Of a stretch of 57,001 nucleotides of DNA, positions 38,971 to 48,252 are shown in pieces (position 1 is the first letter of the stretch; every line of letters starts with the position of its first letter). The translations under genes and the position numbers were made by a program. A model generated the notes under the pieces. It saw only the letters and a list, made by a program, of their open reading frames with translations. It was not told the DNA's origin and ran no database searches. The stretch covers positions 1 through 57,001 of the forward strand of contig NZ_BAKG01000019.1 of NCBI RefSeq assembly GCF_000614065.1, given 5' to 3'. The DNA is from Prevotella dentasini JCM 15908 (GTDB lineage: Bacteria > Bacteroidota > Bacteroidia > Bacteroidales > Bacteroidaceae).

Positions 38971-40875
38971 CTACTTTTTCGGTCTTCTGCGTGCCCATCC
39001 TTCCTCGCTGAAGTCGGGTTCTTCGCCTTTCAGCTTTGCTCCACCGCCTCGCATGAGTTCCTGCCAGTCGTCCTTACGGAATTTCCGCGGCATATCGAAT
39101 CCGGGGTCTTCGTTCGTTCGGCGACCACGCTGACTACGGCCATCACGGCGGTTGCGGCTATCGTCGCGACGGCTACGGCCTTCGCTGCGTCCGCCACGGT
39201 CGTCGCGCTGTGTACGAGGATTGCGTCCGCCTTCCTCAGCATCGTTGCAGCGCACCTTGCGACCCTTGTATGTCAGGCCGTCAAGGGCACGCATGACGTT
39301 CTGCGCATCCTTTTCAGGCACCTCAATGTAGCTCTGCTTCTGCAGCAGGTCGATGTGTCCAACTTCCTGACGGCCGTGCACGTTCTTGTTGATAAACTGC
39401 ATCACCTCGCCGGGGTAGAACCCGTCTGCCTTGCCAAGGTTGATAAAGAGTTTCCTGAATCCCTCTTCCACCTTGTGCGGACCGCGGCTCCGGCCTCCGC
39501 GGCCTTCGCCACGGGAGCTCTTGTTCTCCTGCCTGCTGCTGCGCGAGGAGGGTTTCTCTATCTCGGGTGCGTTCTTATAGTAGTCGAGGAACCGTCCGAA
39601 GGTAGCCGTAACTATCTTCTTGATGATGTCTTCCTTATCGATGAACTCAAACTGACGCTTGATGTCAGGCATATAGGTGGCTATCTGCTCCTCGTCTACG
39701 TCGGTTTTCAGAATATTGTCCATCGTCTTGAAAAGCTGCTTCTTGCATATTTCCTCCGGGCTGGGAAGCGTTCCGTCGACAAACTCCTTGCCTATTACCT
39801 TCTCTATATTACGTACCTTGGACTTCTCGCGGCTGTGGATAATGGAGATGGATGTACCCTTCTTTCCTGCACGCCCGGTTCGTCCGGAACGGTGGGTATA
39901 GTTCTCTATGTCGTCGGGAAGTCCGTAGTTGATGACATGCGTCAGGTCGTTCACGTCCAGACCACGGGCAGCCACGTCGGTAGCGACAAGGAGCTGGGTG
40001 AGGTGCGAGCGGAATTTCTGCATCGTCAGGTCGCGCTGCTGCTGCGAGAGGTCGCCATGCAGGGCCTCAGCGTTGTACCCGTCCTTGATGAGCTTGTCGG
40101 CAATTTCCTGAGTCTCCAGCTTGGTGCGGCAGAAGATAATGCCGTAAATCTTGGGATAGAAGTCTACTATTCGTTTCAGGGCAAGGTACTTGTCGCGCGC
40201 GTTGACCATGTAATAGACATGGTTGACGTTCTCCGCGCCCTCGTTGCGCGAGCCTACCACAATTTCCTTATAGTCGTGCAGGTAGCCCTGTGCCACGCGT
40301 TCCACCTCCTTGCTCATCGTTGCCGAGAAGAGGAGTGTGTTACGGTCTTCGGGCACACCCGTAAGAATCTCGGTGATGCTGTCCTGAAATCCCATGTTGA
40401 GCATTTCGTCTGCCTCGTCGAACACGACGTTGTAGACGTTCTCAAGTTTCGCCTTGCCACGGTGCATGAGGTCAATGAGACGGCCCGGTGTGGCTACGAT
40501 AATCTGCACACCGTGGCGGAGCTGACGTATTTGCGTCTCAATGGATGCACCACCGTAGACGGCTGCGATATGCAGATGGGGAATGTACTTGCCGAAATCG
40601 TTAAGGTCGTCGGCTATCTGGAGGCAAAGCTCACGTGTAGGACTGAGAACAATCGCCTGTGTCTCCTTGCTCGACGTGTCGATACGCTGAATAAGGGGAA
40701 TACCGAAAGCCGCCGTCTTGCCCGTACCGGTCTGTGCCAGTGCGATGACGTCGTTTCTGTTGCCAAGCAAATAAGGGATTACCTCTTCCTGAACGGGCAT
40801 GGGCTGCTCAAAGCCCATTTCACTGATGGCGCGGCGAATCTCTTCGCTGACGCCCAATTCTTCAAATGTCTTCAA
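38971..40875 (-). CDS. DEAD-box ATP-dependent RNA helicase with DbpA-type RNA-binding domain
   Basis: This RNA helicase of about 634 residues probably acts in ribosome assembly and cold adaptation. All core motifs are intact: AQTGTGKT (Walker A), PTRELCLQ, ATPGRL, DEAD followed by EMLNMGF, SAT, and HRSGRTGRAG. A DbpA-like RNA-binding domain lies at about 460-540 (LFINLGKADGFYPGEVMQFI), followed by an Arg/Asp/Gly-rich tail. Family members start MKTFEELGV, which here corresponds to a TTG codon at 40875. A GTG at 40923 would add 16 residues. The upstream gap of 1.2 kb contains repeats and a probable small RNA. Confidence 0.93.
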   Translation of the reverse strand: MKTFEELGVSEEIRRAISEMGFEQPMPVQEEVIPYLLGNRNDVIALAQTGTGKTAAFGIPLIQRIDTSSKETQAIVLSPTRELCLQIADDLNDFGKYIPHLHIAAVYGGASIETQIRQLRHGVQIIVATPGRLIDLMHRGKAKLENVYNVVFDEADEMLNMGFQDSITEILTGVPEDRNTLLFSATMSKEVERVAQGYLHDYKEIVVGSRNEGAENVNHVYYMVNARDKYLALKRIVDFYPKIYGIIFCRTKLETQEIADKLIKDGYNAEALHGDLSQQQRDLTMQKFRSHLTQLLVATDVAARGLDVNDLTHVINYGLPDDIENYTHRSGRTGRAGKKGTSISIIHSREKSKVRNIEKVIGKEFVDGTLPSPEEICKKQLFKTMDNILKTDVDEEQIATYMPDIKRQFEFIDKEDIIKKIVTATFGRFLDYYKNAPEIEKPSSRSSRQENKSSRGEGRGGRSRGPHKVEEGFRKLFINLGKADGFYPGEVMQFINKNVHGRQEVGHIDLLQKQSYIEVPEKDAQNVMRALDGLTYKGRKVRCNDAEEGGRNPRTQRDDRGGRSEGRSRRDDSRNRRDGRSQRGRRTNEDPGFDMPRKFRKDDWQELMRGGGAKLKGEEPDFSEEGWARRRPKK

Positions 40876-41191
40876 ATTCGTTTGTTTATAATGAATACCT
40901 GTCGAAAAGGAATCGGCCACCAAACGAACCCACTGAAAGACACTCGCCTGCCCACGACTTCAAACAGCCGCGCACAAACTCTCAGGTGGCAATTTCCTTT
41001 TTCGGCGTGCAAAGGTACGGAAGAGATGTGGGACAAGCAAATAAATGAGTCTATAAATTAAACATTTTTAGAAGATTAACTAAATGGCGGGGCTTTCTCC
41101 CTCATCCCTTTCAGCGGTATGGAAGCTACGGCAAGTGCCCGGGAATACGCCTCAGACGGCATGCAGCCTGTCTGCCTTCTTCTGTCTGCTT
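40876..41191. other. Upstream flank of the helicase gene
   Basis: This stretch precedes the helicase start and contains no gene I can support. It holds TACCTTTG on the minus strand (reverse of CAAAGGTA near 41010), the likely helicase -7 box. Confidence 0.4.
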
Positions 41192-41333
41192 CGGACAGAC
41201 ACGGGGTCTGTCCCTACATTTTCACCTGCCATACGAAAGCGATTCGGACCTAAAAACCATCCCTTGTGTATCTTTTGCCTGCCCTACAGGCGAAGAGCAA
41301 CCAACCCGTAGGGACAGGCCCCGTGCCTGTCCG
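41192..41333. repeat. Inverted pair of REP-like elements (BIME-type)
   Basis: A 26-bp element at 41308-41333, beginning GTAGGGACAGG and ending GCCTGTCCG, is itself palindromic. A reverse-complement copy with two mismatches lies at 41192-41217, and 90 bp separate the copies. A diverged relative occurs at 49228-49254. The layout is that of a bacterial interspersed mosaic element. No REP-associated transposase is in the window. Confidence 0.65.
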
Positions 41334-41493
41334 CCTTGCCCGGTTCGTATATACGGGAGCACATGTCCCTGTAGGAGAGGTGCATATTTCATTATTTTCC
41401 ACAATCTCCGACTCCCTTTCCGCCCTTCACAGACACGGAATAGAACGATAATAGGTAAATTCTTGGTAATCAGTGATATACAAACAAGAAAAC

Positions 41494-41581
41494 GAAAGTG
41501 CCGCTTTCACCATACGAGCAAGCCCGTTTCACGTTGCCAAAGTGCCGTTTTCACCAAGCGAATAGGCAAAAACGAGTATGC
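41494..41581. repeat. 22-bp period quasi-palindrome array E (4 units)
   Basis: Units begin at 41494, 41516, 41538 and 41560, exactly 22 bp apart. Units one and three are clear (GAAAGTGCCGCTTTCA, CAAAGTGCCGTTTTCA), unit two is altered (GAGCAAGCCCGTTTCA) and unit four is degenerate. It lies about 115 bp past the 3' end of the probable small RNA. Confidence 0.8.
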
Positions 41582-41697
41582 CTTTACAAAGACGCCACGT
41601 CCTTATCTCCCCAGACGCTCCCGGCAATACAGATTTTCTCTCCGTATCATTCGGCAACTGGCTTGAATGAAAAACGGCCGTCTTCACTATTCTGCAC

Positions 41698-41817
41698 AAA
41701 AAAAGCACCCCGCAATCACTGCGAGATGCTGAACCACATTAATACCTTTACTCTTAAAGTTTTTTCCTTTTTACTAACTCAAATAATTAATCTTAATAAC
41801 GACTATTTGTCTATTGA
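41698..41817 (-). ncRNA. Probable small RNA or attenuated leader, about 120 nt
   Basis: A full promoter (41853-41823, minus strand) and a strong intrinsic terminator bracket about 120 nt without a protein gene. The terminator stem pairs AGCATCTCGCA with TGCGGGGTGCT (11 bp including two G-U pairs, loop GTGAT) and is followed by at least seven T. A seven-codon frame, MWFSISQ, runs from 41739 into the stem and is preceded by AAAGG, so it may encode a leader peptide. The next gene on this strand is the helicase, some 800 nt further, so an independent RNA seems as likely as an attenuator. I cannot assign it to a known family. Confidence 0.55.
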
Positions 41818-41822
41818 CTGGG

Positions 41823-41853
41823 CAAAGATAGGCAAAAAAATTGAATAAACAAA
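41823..41853 (-). promoter_or_regulatory. Promoter of the probable small RNA
   Basis: On the minus strand TTTG at 41853-41850, a 19-bp spacer and TATCTTTG at 41830-41823 give a consensus Bacteroidetes promoter. No protein start follows within 120 nt apart from the seven-codon frame. Confidence 0.7.
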
Positions 41854-42100
41854 AGAAATCGGACAAAAAAACTCACAATTTCGTTGATATGCGCACACAG
41901 ACCGACCATCAGCCTATAACCTTTTCATCCTGACAGACGGGAACGGCAACAAAACCGGCAAATGGCAACAAATGCGACAAATCGAAACGCTGACTTGCAT
42001 GGCACGGCATTTGCATACAATAAAACGAGACAGCCCACGTTAGAAATGGACTATTCCAACAGATGGTAACAACAAAGGAGAATAACAAAAACATCGTATA

Positions 42101-43309
42101 GTGAGAGCAAACATAGAACGCACGGGGAAAAAGAGGGTCGTCATCGTAGGAGGAGGACTGGGAGGTCTGGAACTGACATTCAGTCTTCTCGGAGCCGGCT
42201 ATCAGGTTGTATTGGTCGACAAGAACAATTACCACCAGTTTCCGCCCCTTATCTATCAGGTGGCATCGGGGGGACTGGAGCCAAGCAGCATATCTTTCCC
42301 CTTCCGAAGGCTGTTTCAAGGCAACAAGGACTTTTTCTTCCGAATGGCAGAGGCCGAGTCGGTGGACACACGGGAAAAGATACTCCGCACCTCCATCGGA
42401 ACCATTCAGTACGATTATCTCGTCCTTGCAGCAGGGGCAAAGACCAACTTTTTCGGCAACAAGCATATTGAGTCGACAACTCTCCCGATGAAGACCGTAT
42501 CGCAGGCCATGCACCTCCGCAACACCATCTTGCAGAATCTGGAGAAAGCCGAAGTAGAGGACGACCCCGAACGCAAGCAGGCTCTGATGAACGTGGTGGT
42601 CGTCGGAGGAGGAGCATCGGGCGTGGAGATAGCCGGAGCCATTGCGGAGATGAAGATAAACATCATTGCCCGCGACTACCCCGACCTCGACTCGTCGCAG
42701 ATGCACATCTATCTCGTCAACGCGGGCGACCGGCTTCTTGCCGGCATGGACCCGCGCTCGTCGGCCCGTGCCGAAAGAGACCTGAAGCGGCTGCACGTAC
42801 ATGTAAGGCAGCCGCAGTTCGCTACAGACTACAGGGACGGCGTCTTGGAGACCAGTGCCGGACTCAGAATACCTGCCGCGACGGTCATCTGGGTCAGCGG
42901 AATCTGTGCCAACCACATCGGCGGAGTCCCGGCAGAGAGCTTGGGACACGGCGGACGCCTCCTGACCGACCGCTTCTGCCGCGTCAAAGGACTGGAAGGA
43001 GTATATGCCATAGGCGACCAGAGCCTCGTAGAGGGCGACGGAGAATATCCTCTCGGGCATCCCCAACTCGCACAGGTAGCCATGCAGCAGGCCAAGACCG
43101 TCGCGGACAATCTCCGCCGACAACTGAAGGGTGAAGCCCCGAAGCCGTTCAAATACAAGAATCTCGGCACTATGGCGACCATCGGACGAAACCACGCCGT
43201 TGCCGAAATAGCCGGACGGAAGTTCGGCGGATTCCTTGCATGGGTACTATGGCTCGTCGTTCATCTCCGCTCCATACTCGGAGTGAAGAACAAGGCTTCA
43301 TTCTTCTGA
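42101..43309 (+). CDS. ndh: Type II NADH dehydrogenase (NDH-2)
   Basis: This single-subunit FAD-dependent NADH:quinone oxidoreductase of 402 residues feeds electrons from NADH to menaquinone without proton pumping. The FAD-binding Rossmann motif RVVIVGGGLGGLE is at about residues 12-24. The NADH-binding motif VVVVGGGASGVEIAGA is at about 164-179, and the second FAD site GVYAIGDQSLVEGDG at about 304-318 is followed by HPQLAQVAMQQ, the quinone-site region. A C-terminal hydrophobic helix probably anchors it to the membrane. The start is GTG 42101; an AAGGAG-like sequence lies 20 bp upstream, which is rather far, so the start is uncertain by a few codons. Confidence 0.92.
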   Translation: MRANIERTGKKRVVIVGGGLGGLELTFSLLGAGYQVVLVDKNNYHQFPPLIYQVASGGLEPSSISFPFRRLFQGNKDFFFRMAEAESVDTREKILRTSIGTIQYDYLVLAAGAKTNFFGNKHIESTTLPMKTVSQAMHLRNTILQNLEKAEVEDDPERKQALMNVVVVGGGASGVEIAGAIAEMKINIIARDYPDLDSSQMHIYLVNAGDRLLAGMDPRSSARAERDLKRLHVHVRQPQFATDYRDGVLETSAGLRIPAATVIWVSGICANHIGGVPAESLGHGGRLLTDRFCRVKGLEGVYAIGDQSLVEGDGEYPLGHPQLAQVAMQQAKTVADNLRRQLKGEAPKPFKYKNLGTMATIGRNHAVAEIAGRKFGGFLAWVLWLVVHLRSILGVKNKASFF

Positions 43310-43613
43310 ACTGGATATGGAACTATATCAACTACAAGCAGAGTCTGCGGCTGATTCTGAAAGCATCCGGCAAAGAAGCGGCAGAGCGGTCTCCCTCCTG
43401 ACTTCTCCGGGAAAGGAAGGGGAATAAGACGAGGAGAGGACACGGCTATGCTTTCCTGCCATCCGGATGACACACAGAAAACGGCAGGGAACATCCCTGC
43501 CGAACTGCTTCCAAAAGCCGGAACAACATCTATAATAACATAACAACTCTCCCACCAAGCCATTCCCTCTCCTCCTTCTTCGGAGAGGAAATGGGGGAAA
43601 AGACTTACAGACA
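43310..43613. other. Intergenic region between ndh and the LOG gene
   Basis: This 304-bp gap holds no supported gene. Near its right end CTCTCCTCC and GGAGAGG pair around TTCTTC (about 43566-43598), a weak member of the purine/pyrimidine hairpin group. No clear promoter was identified. Confidence 0.4.
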
Positions 43614-44153
43614 ATGAAAATAGCCATCTATTGCTCAGCCAACAACAACATTGACCCCGACTTCTTCGCCATGACCGAGGAGCTGGGACGATGGATAGGC
43701 AAGGAGAACCATACCGTAGTATTCGGCGGATGCAATGCCGGGCTGATGGAAAGTATCGCCCGAAGCACCCAAGAGGCAGGCGGCAGGACCATCGGAGTAG
43801 TCCCGCAGATTATCGAACAAGGGGGACGCAGGAGCGACTATGCGGACATTGACATCCCCTGCGACAACCTTTCCGACCGCAAGGACATCATGATGGCGCA
43901 GGCAGACGTCTTCGTAGCCCTGCCCGGAGGTATCGGTACGCTCGACGAGGTCTTCACGGCCGCTGCCTCGGCTACCATCGGCTACCACCGAAAGCGCGTC
44001 ATTCTCTACAACATGAAGGGATTCTGGAACTCGCTCATCGCCCTGATGGACGACCTGCAACAGCGCGGCTTCATCCGTGGCGACTATCACCGCCACATTG
44101 AGATAGCCAACTCGCTGGACGGGCTGAAGGAATTACTGAAGGGAGAAGAATAG
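43614..44153 (+). CDS. LOG-family nucleotide phosphoribohydrolase-like protein
   Basis: This 179-residue protein belongs to the TIGR00730/LOG Rossmann-fold family, often mislabelled lysine decarboxylase. Members cleave N6-substituted or plain AMP to the free base and ribose 5-phosphate. The family motif PGGIGTLDEVFTA lies at about 104-116, preceded by DRKDIMMAQADVFVAL, with the conserved Arg and Glu. The N-terminus AIYCSANNNIDPDF is typical. It is monocistronic in the window. The physiological substrate in bacteria remains uncertain. Confidence 0.92.
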   Translation: MKIAIYCSANNNIDPDFFAMTEELGRWIGKENHTVVFGGCNAGLMESIARSTQEAGGRTIGVVPQIIEQGGRRSDYADIDIPCDNLSDRKDIMMAQADVFVALPGGIGTLDEVFTAAASATIGYHRKRVILYNMKGFWNSLIALMDDLQQRGFIRGDYHRHIEIANSLDGLKELLKGEE

Positions 44154-44315
44154 AAAAAAGGGCTTTGGGGCCGTGCTGCAAGGAACATGAAAGCACAGAA
44201 AAGTCCCGGTACTTCCTCTCCCTCCCTGCCAAAAAAGGCCGGACAAGGACACAGGGGAAGTCCCGGAACCGTACATACCTTCCTTTCGGAGAGGCGGGGG
44301 GACTCTATCCGCCCG

Positions 44316-44870
44316 TTACCGCGCTGCCATGAAGTAGCTGGTACCTGCCTGCACGCTCCTCAACTCGAAGAGACCCGATGCGTCGGGAGTAACATCAACG
44401 GTCAGACCATTGTTCAGGAAAGCCTTGATAGTGCCGTCCCCATTGAAGTGGATGAGCTTGGTCTCCTTTCCTTCAGCGTTGATGTACCAGTTGTTCTCAG
44501 CCTTGTTGTACGTGAGGAAGTAGACTTCACCGTCCGGCTTCGTCACCTGATAACCGTTCTCCAAGTACTTCACGGCATACATAAGCCCGTCGTCGCCTTT
44601 TATGCTGCGGGTCTTGCCTACCCGGTTGGCTACGGGGTTGTCGCCGGTCCAGAACTCTATTGAGTTCAAAACCAAGGCATCGGCAATAGTACAGAAAGCA
44701 TAGGCAGGAGAGATGACGAGGAAGAGAATCTCATTGAGAATCTTCGAATCGGTTGCAGTCTTGTTCCACTTTGCCAATTTGTTAAACAAGGCAAATGAGC
44801 CAACGCACGAACTCATTGCCAAAGAGGCTGCCAAGAGACAGGCAGCAATCTGAATACCTTTCTTTTTCAT
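44316..44870 (-). CDS. DUF3332 family lipoprotein
   Basis: This 184-residue lipoprotein has the signal MKKKGIQIAACLLAASLAMSSC (Cys 22) and continues CVGSFALFNKLAKWNKTATDSKILNEILF, the characteristic DUF3332 opening. A hydrophobic stretch (ISPAYAFCTIADALVLNSIEFW) and a small beta-rich C-terminal domain follow. I use ATG 44870 because the in-frame codon at 44915 lies upstream of the -7 box at 44911-44904. The gene is transcribed alone, and no function is known for the family. Confidence 0.88.
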   Translation of the reverse strand: MKKKGIQIAACLLAASLAMSSCVGSFALFNKLAKWNKTATDSKILNEILFLVISPAYAFCTIADALVLNSIEFWTGDNPVANRVGKTRSIKGDDGLMYAVKYLENGYQVTKPDGEVYFLTYNKAENNWYINAEGKETKLIHFNGDGTIKAFLNNGLTVDVTPDASGLFELRSVQAGTSYFMAAR

Positions 44871-44903
44871 ATAAAACCAGATTTTAAAACATATAACTCT
44901 GCA

Positions 44904-44911
44904 CAAAAGTA
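44904..44911 (-). promoter_or_regulatory. -7 box of the DUF3332 gene
   Basis: TACTTTTG on the minus strand lies 33 bp before ATG 44870 and rules out the longer start at 44915. Confidence 0.5.
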
Positions 44912-45435
44912 GCAATTATTTCACAAAACCATATCTATTTACCATTTTTTATTTCATTTTGTAATCTTATCACCTCTACGCCACCTTTCATCTGCCTTCT
45001 TTCCACAGAAACATTGCCAATTCTACCTCACGGCAAACTATAGTAGACCGGTCGGCGGTTCTTTTCATTCAGGCTCTGATAATCAGCACATTACGGAGGT
45101 TGTCAGAACAACCCACAAAAAAGACGACGCAAACAGGAAGAAACGGGAAAGAAAAGACAGATACAGAAGGCCGATATGTTAATTTTAGTTTTCAAGAAAG
45201 CAGACTTGCAAAAGAGATTCCCCCGGTCTTCCCTGCCTCATCCGGCTGTTCTTGCCACCGCAACTCCCCTCCCCGGCCTTCCCCTGCTCCTACGCCGACA
45301 GGCAAAAAGGGTATGATAAGGACAAGAAAAAACATTACAAAGACCATAGCTCTTTTCCTTTTCCGCCACCAGAAGAGGAAGAAAGCCGCCCAATCCCAAC
45401 AGCCTTGATAATCAAGATATTGCAGAACGCATCTC
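44912..45435. other. Intergenic region without recognised genes
   Basis: The left part is AT-rich. Short frames such as 45100-45408 show no signal, domain or plausible start, so none is called. The only structure in the larger 44871-45745 gap is array F, which follows. Confidence 0.4.
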
Positions 45436-45545
45436 AAAAGTGTCGTACCGGCTACGCGAAAGTGCCGTTCCGGCTCCGCCAAACAGGCCTTGCGACAGAA
45501 CGAAAATGCCACTTTGGCCACGCGAACACGGCACAACGACAGGAT
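45436..45545. repeat. 22-bp period quasi-palindrome array F (5 units, degenerate)
   Basis: Units begin at 45436, 45458, 45480, 45502 and 45524, exactly 22 bp apart. The second (GAAAGTGCCGTTCCGG) and fourth (GAAAATGCCACTTTGG) are clear. The others keep the leading AAA or the GGC(A/C) centre but have drifted. It lies 200 bp beyond the 3' end of the acyltransferase gene. Confidence 0.75.
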
Positions 45546-45745
45546 GCAGGGGGAAACATAGGCAAAACATCTTTACAAACAGCCGCCTCCTCCACGGCCG
45601 CTTGCCGTTTCAGCCGTCCCTATACAATCCGTCCGGCAATGCTGACGGGGGCGTTCCTCTGATGGCAGGCGGATACGAAAGCAATCCGTCACGTCCCGGC
45701 AGAAGCCTCTGCCGCGGGTAGCAAGAAGGCGGACAAAACGAAGAA

Positions 45746-46881
45746 TCAGCCTCTTCCACCCGTCAGCCACCCTGCGACGACAGGCAGGAAACGACGGAGA
45801 AGAAGGTAGGGAAGGACGATCAGGAGAGTGAGCAGCACCGGGCAAAGCAGATAGACTGCCAACACCCCGAAGCTGCCGGAGGGAGAAAGCCAGCCTGCCT
45901 TGAGCAGATAGACGACAGCCCCCAACGGAAGCGTATGACCGGCAAAGATAAAAAACGAAGCTCGGTAAGGGTCTGAAAGACCGGCGAGGGCAGCTGTCCC
46001 TTGGCACGGCGACGCTCTATGCGTCTGGTAGCGAATGACACGATGCCGATTATCAGCGAGGCATACATCAGATTCGGCAGATTCTTCTGGCAAAAATAGA
46101 AGGACAGGAGCACGCCAACCCACAGGGCAGGCCGGAAGAGAACGGCTATCGACAGCCTGTTGATGCCGAAATAAGCCCCGAAGGCAAAGAAAAGGAGTCC
46201 CTGAAAACTGATTCCGGGCAGCTCGGGTGCCCATCTGAGGGCATAGAGCAGGGCCATCAGCACAACGGGGGCAATCTCTCTGCGGAACGAAGAAAGCCAT
46301 CTGACGGCAACGTAGACCAACGGCGACAGAACGGAAACGGCCATCAGGTCGCGGACAAACCACAGGGGGATGTCCAGCGGAGCCGCTATGCCGCCCTGAC
46401 CACCGATGAGGCTGATGTCCCAAAAGGCCAGCAGCCAGTCGGCAAGGCCGAAATCGGCTACCGGACGGCTGACGGCCGATGTCCAGCCGGGACGCAGCGT
46501 CTCGCCGAGACAGAGAACAAGGAGGAAGAGAGCGTTCCACAAGAGATACGGAACGAGCAGGGAGCGGACACGGCTGCGGAGCTTCCGAAGATAGAGCGCA
46601 CGGGAAAACTCCCCCTCACGGAAGAAAAGGAGACCGCTCAGAAAGAAGAAGAAAGGATTGGCAAGAGGGGCCAGCGTTCCCGAAACAAAGCCGATGAAGG
46701 TCCGGACAGACAATTCGGCATCGCCCAACGACAGGGAGGGGCATGCCAGCAGCGCACCGTCCCATGCCTGCGAAATGCCCTTGAAGTCGGAATGAATCAG
46801 CAGTACCAATACCACCAGCGGATAGCGCAGGGCGGAAATGACCTGCGACTGCATGTCGGCGGTATTCATTCGGATAATCAT
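45746..46881 (-). CDS. Acyltransferase 3 family membrane protein (one frameshift)
   Basis: This integral membrane protein of about 378 residues has roughly ten hydrophobic segments and the architecture of acyltransferase family 3 (OafA-like), which O-acetylates surface glycans or lipids. Early motifs are SALRYPLVVLVLLIHSDF (about residues 16-33, with the catalytic-type His) and PFFFFLSGLLFFREGEF with the conserved SG. The frame breaks near 45979, and one added base restores SDPYRASFFIFAGHTLPLG and the last three helices. It is transcribed alone with no obvious partner. The acceptor substrate is unknown. Confidence 0.85.
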
Positions 46882-46977
46882 ATTCGGGATAACGGTAAAA
46901 AAAAGACCTTGCCGGACAAGTCAGGTCCGCCCGGACTGCCCGGCAAAGCCATGATGGGTGATTGCTGCAGGGCCTGC

Positions 46978-48167
46978 CTATTCGGTCAAAAGTCTGGCAG
47001 CCATCTCTCGGCCGAGCCGCTGACATTCCTCCTTCTTTTCGGGAGTGAGTGCCTGCTTCATCTCCACCGGCTCGCCCACCGGCTCAAAGTGCAGCCGCTT
47101 TTCGTTCCATTCGCCGATGGCGGCAACGGCCTTGCCTGCCCACGAGTAAGAGCCGAACCAGCCGATGAGGTGATTCTTGATGTCGCGGTTGGCTATCTCG
47201 GAGAGGAGCACGTCCATCTCGTGGTACAGGCCCGTGTTATAGGTAGGCGCGCGACTATCAATCCACGGAAGCGGAAGATGTCGCGGAGGATGTAGCTGTG
47301 GTGCGTCTTCGACACATTGTACATGGCGATGTTCTTGACTCCTGCCAGCGATGCCGCCCGTGCTATCTGCTCGGCCATGCGCTCAGTGTTGCCGTACATC
47401 GTGCCATAGCAGATGACGAGTCCCGGCTCGGTCTCGTACTTCGACATCTGGTCGTACATGCCCGCTACCTTCTCCACATACTTGTTCCATACAGGGCCAT
47501 GCGTAGAGCAGATATAGTCGAAATGTATGCCTGCCAGCTTCTTCAGCGCGTTCTGAACGGGCGTTCCGTACTTGCCGACGATGTTGGAATAATAGCGCAC
47601 CATCTCCATCCAGCACCAGTCGGTATTGATTTCGCGGTCAATGATGCCGCCGTTCAGTGCCCCGAAACTGCCGAATCCGTCGCCCGAGAAGAGCACGCTC
47701 TCCTTGCCTTGGTAGAGCGTCATCATCGTTTCGGGCCAGTGCACCATCGGCGTCATGAAGAACTGGAGAGAGTGCTGCCCCAAAGAGAGCGTCTCGCCGT
47801 TCTTCATTTCCATCGTATTCTCCTTGATGCCATAGAATCCCGACATCATGTCGAAGGTCTTCTTATTGCCCACTACCTGAATCTCGGGGTAGTATTTCTT
47901 CAGCAGAGCCAGTCCGCCGGAGTGGTCAGGCTCCATGTGGTTGATGACGAGATAATCAATCTTGCGGTCGCCCAGCACCTCGTGGATGTTCTCGATGAAC
48001 TGCACGAAGAAGTCGACCTCGACGGTGTCAATAAGGCAGACCTTCTCGTCGACGATGAGATAGGAGTTGTAGCTGACACCGTTCGGCAACGGCCAGAGTC
48101 CTTCAAAAAGCGACTTGTTGCGGTCGTTGACGCCTACATAGTAAACATTGTTGGTTATTTCTATCAT
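46978..48167 (-). CDS. fprA: A-type flavodiiron protein, O2/NO reductase (one frameshift)
   Basis: This cytoplasmic enzyme of about 396 residues reduces oxygen to water or nitric oxide to nitrous oxide in anaerobes. The metallo-beta-lactamase half (1-250) carries the diiron ligands HMEPDHSGG (about 77-85) and further His/Asp ligands (VHWPETMM, SGDGFGSFG, STHGPVW). The flavodoxin half (about 255-396) begins LVICYGTMYGNTERMA, the FMN phosphate loop. The frame breaks near 47253, and one added base restores GLIVGAPTYNTGLYHEMDVL. It lies 85 bp downstream of a PfkB kinase on the same strand and may be cotranscribed. It fits oxygen or nitrosative-stress defence together with the nrf genes. Confidence 0.93.
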
Positions 48168-48252
48168 TTTGGTTGTTGTTATTGTTTCTCCTTTTTGCGG
48201 AATCTCCCTGTCGGTAGGTGGGGTTCACGGGCCTGTCCGTGCCTGCACGCCC

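Noticed and set aside
45100..45408. A 102-codon plus-strand frame in the gap before the acyltransferase gene
   Set aside because: Low-complexity Lys/Thr/Pro composition, no start context, and no domain.
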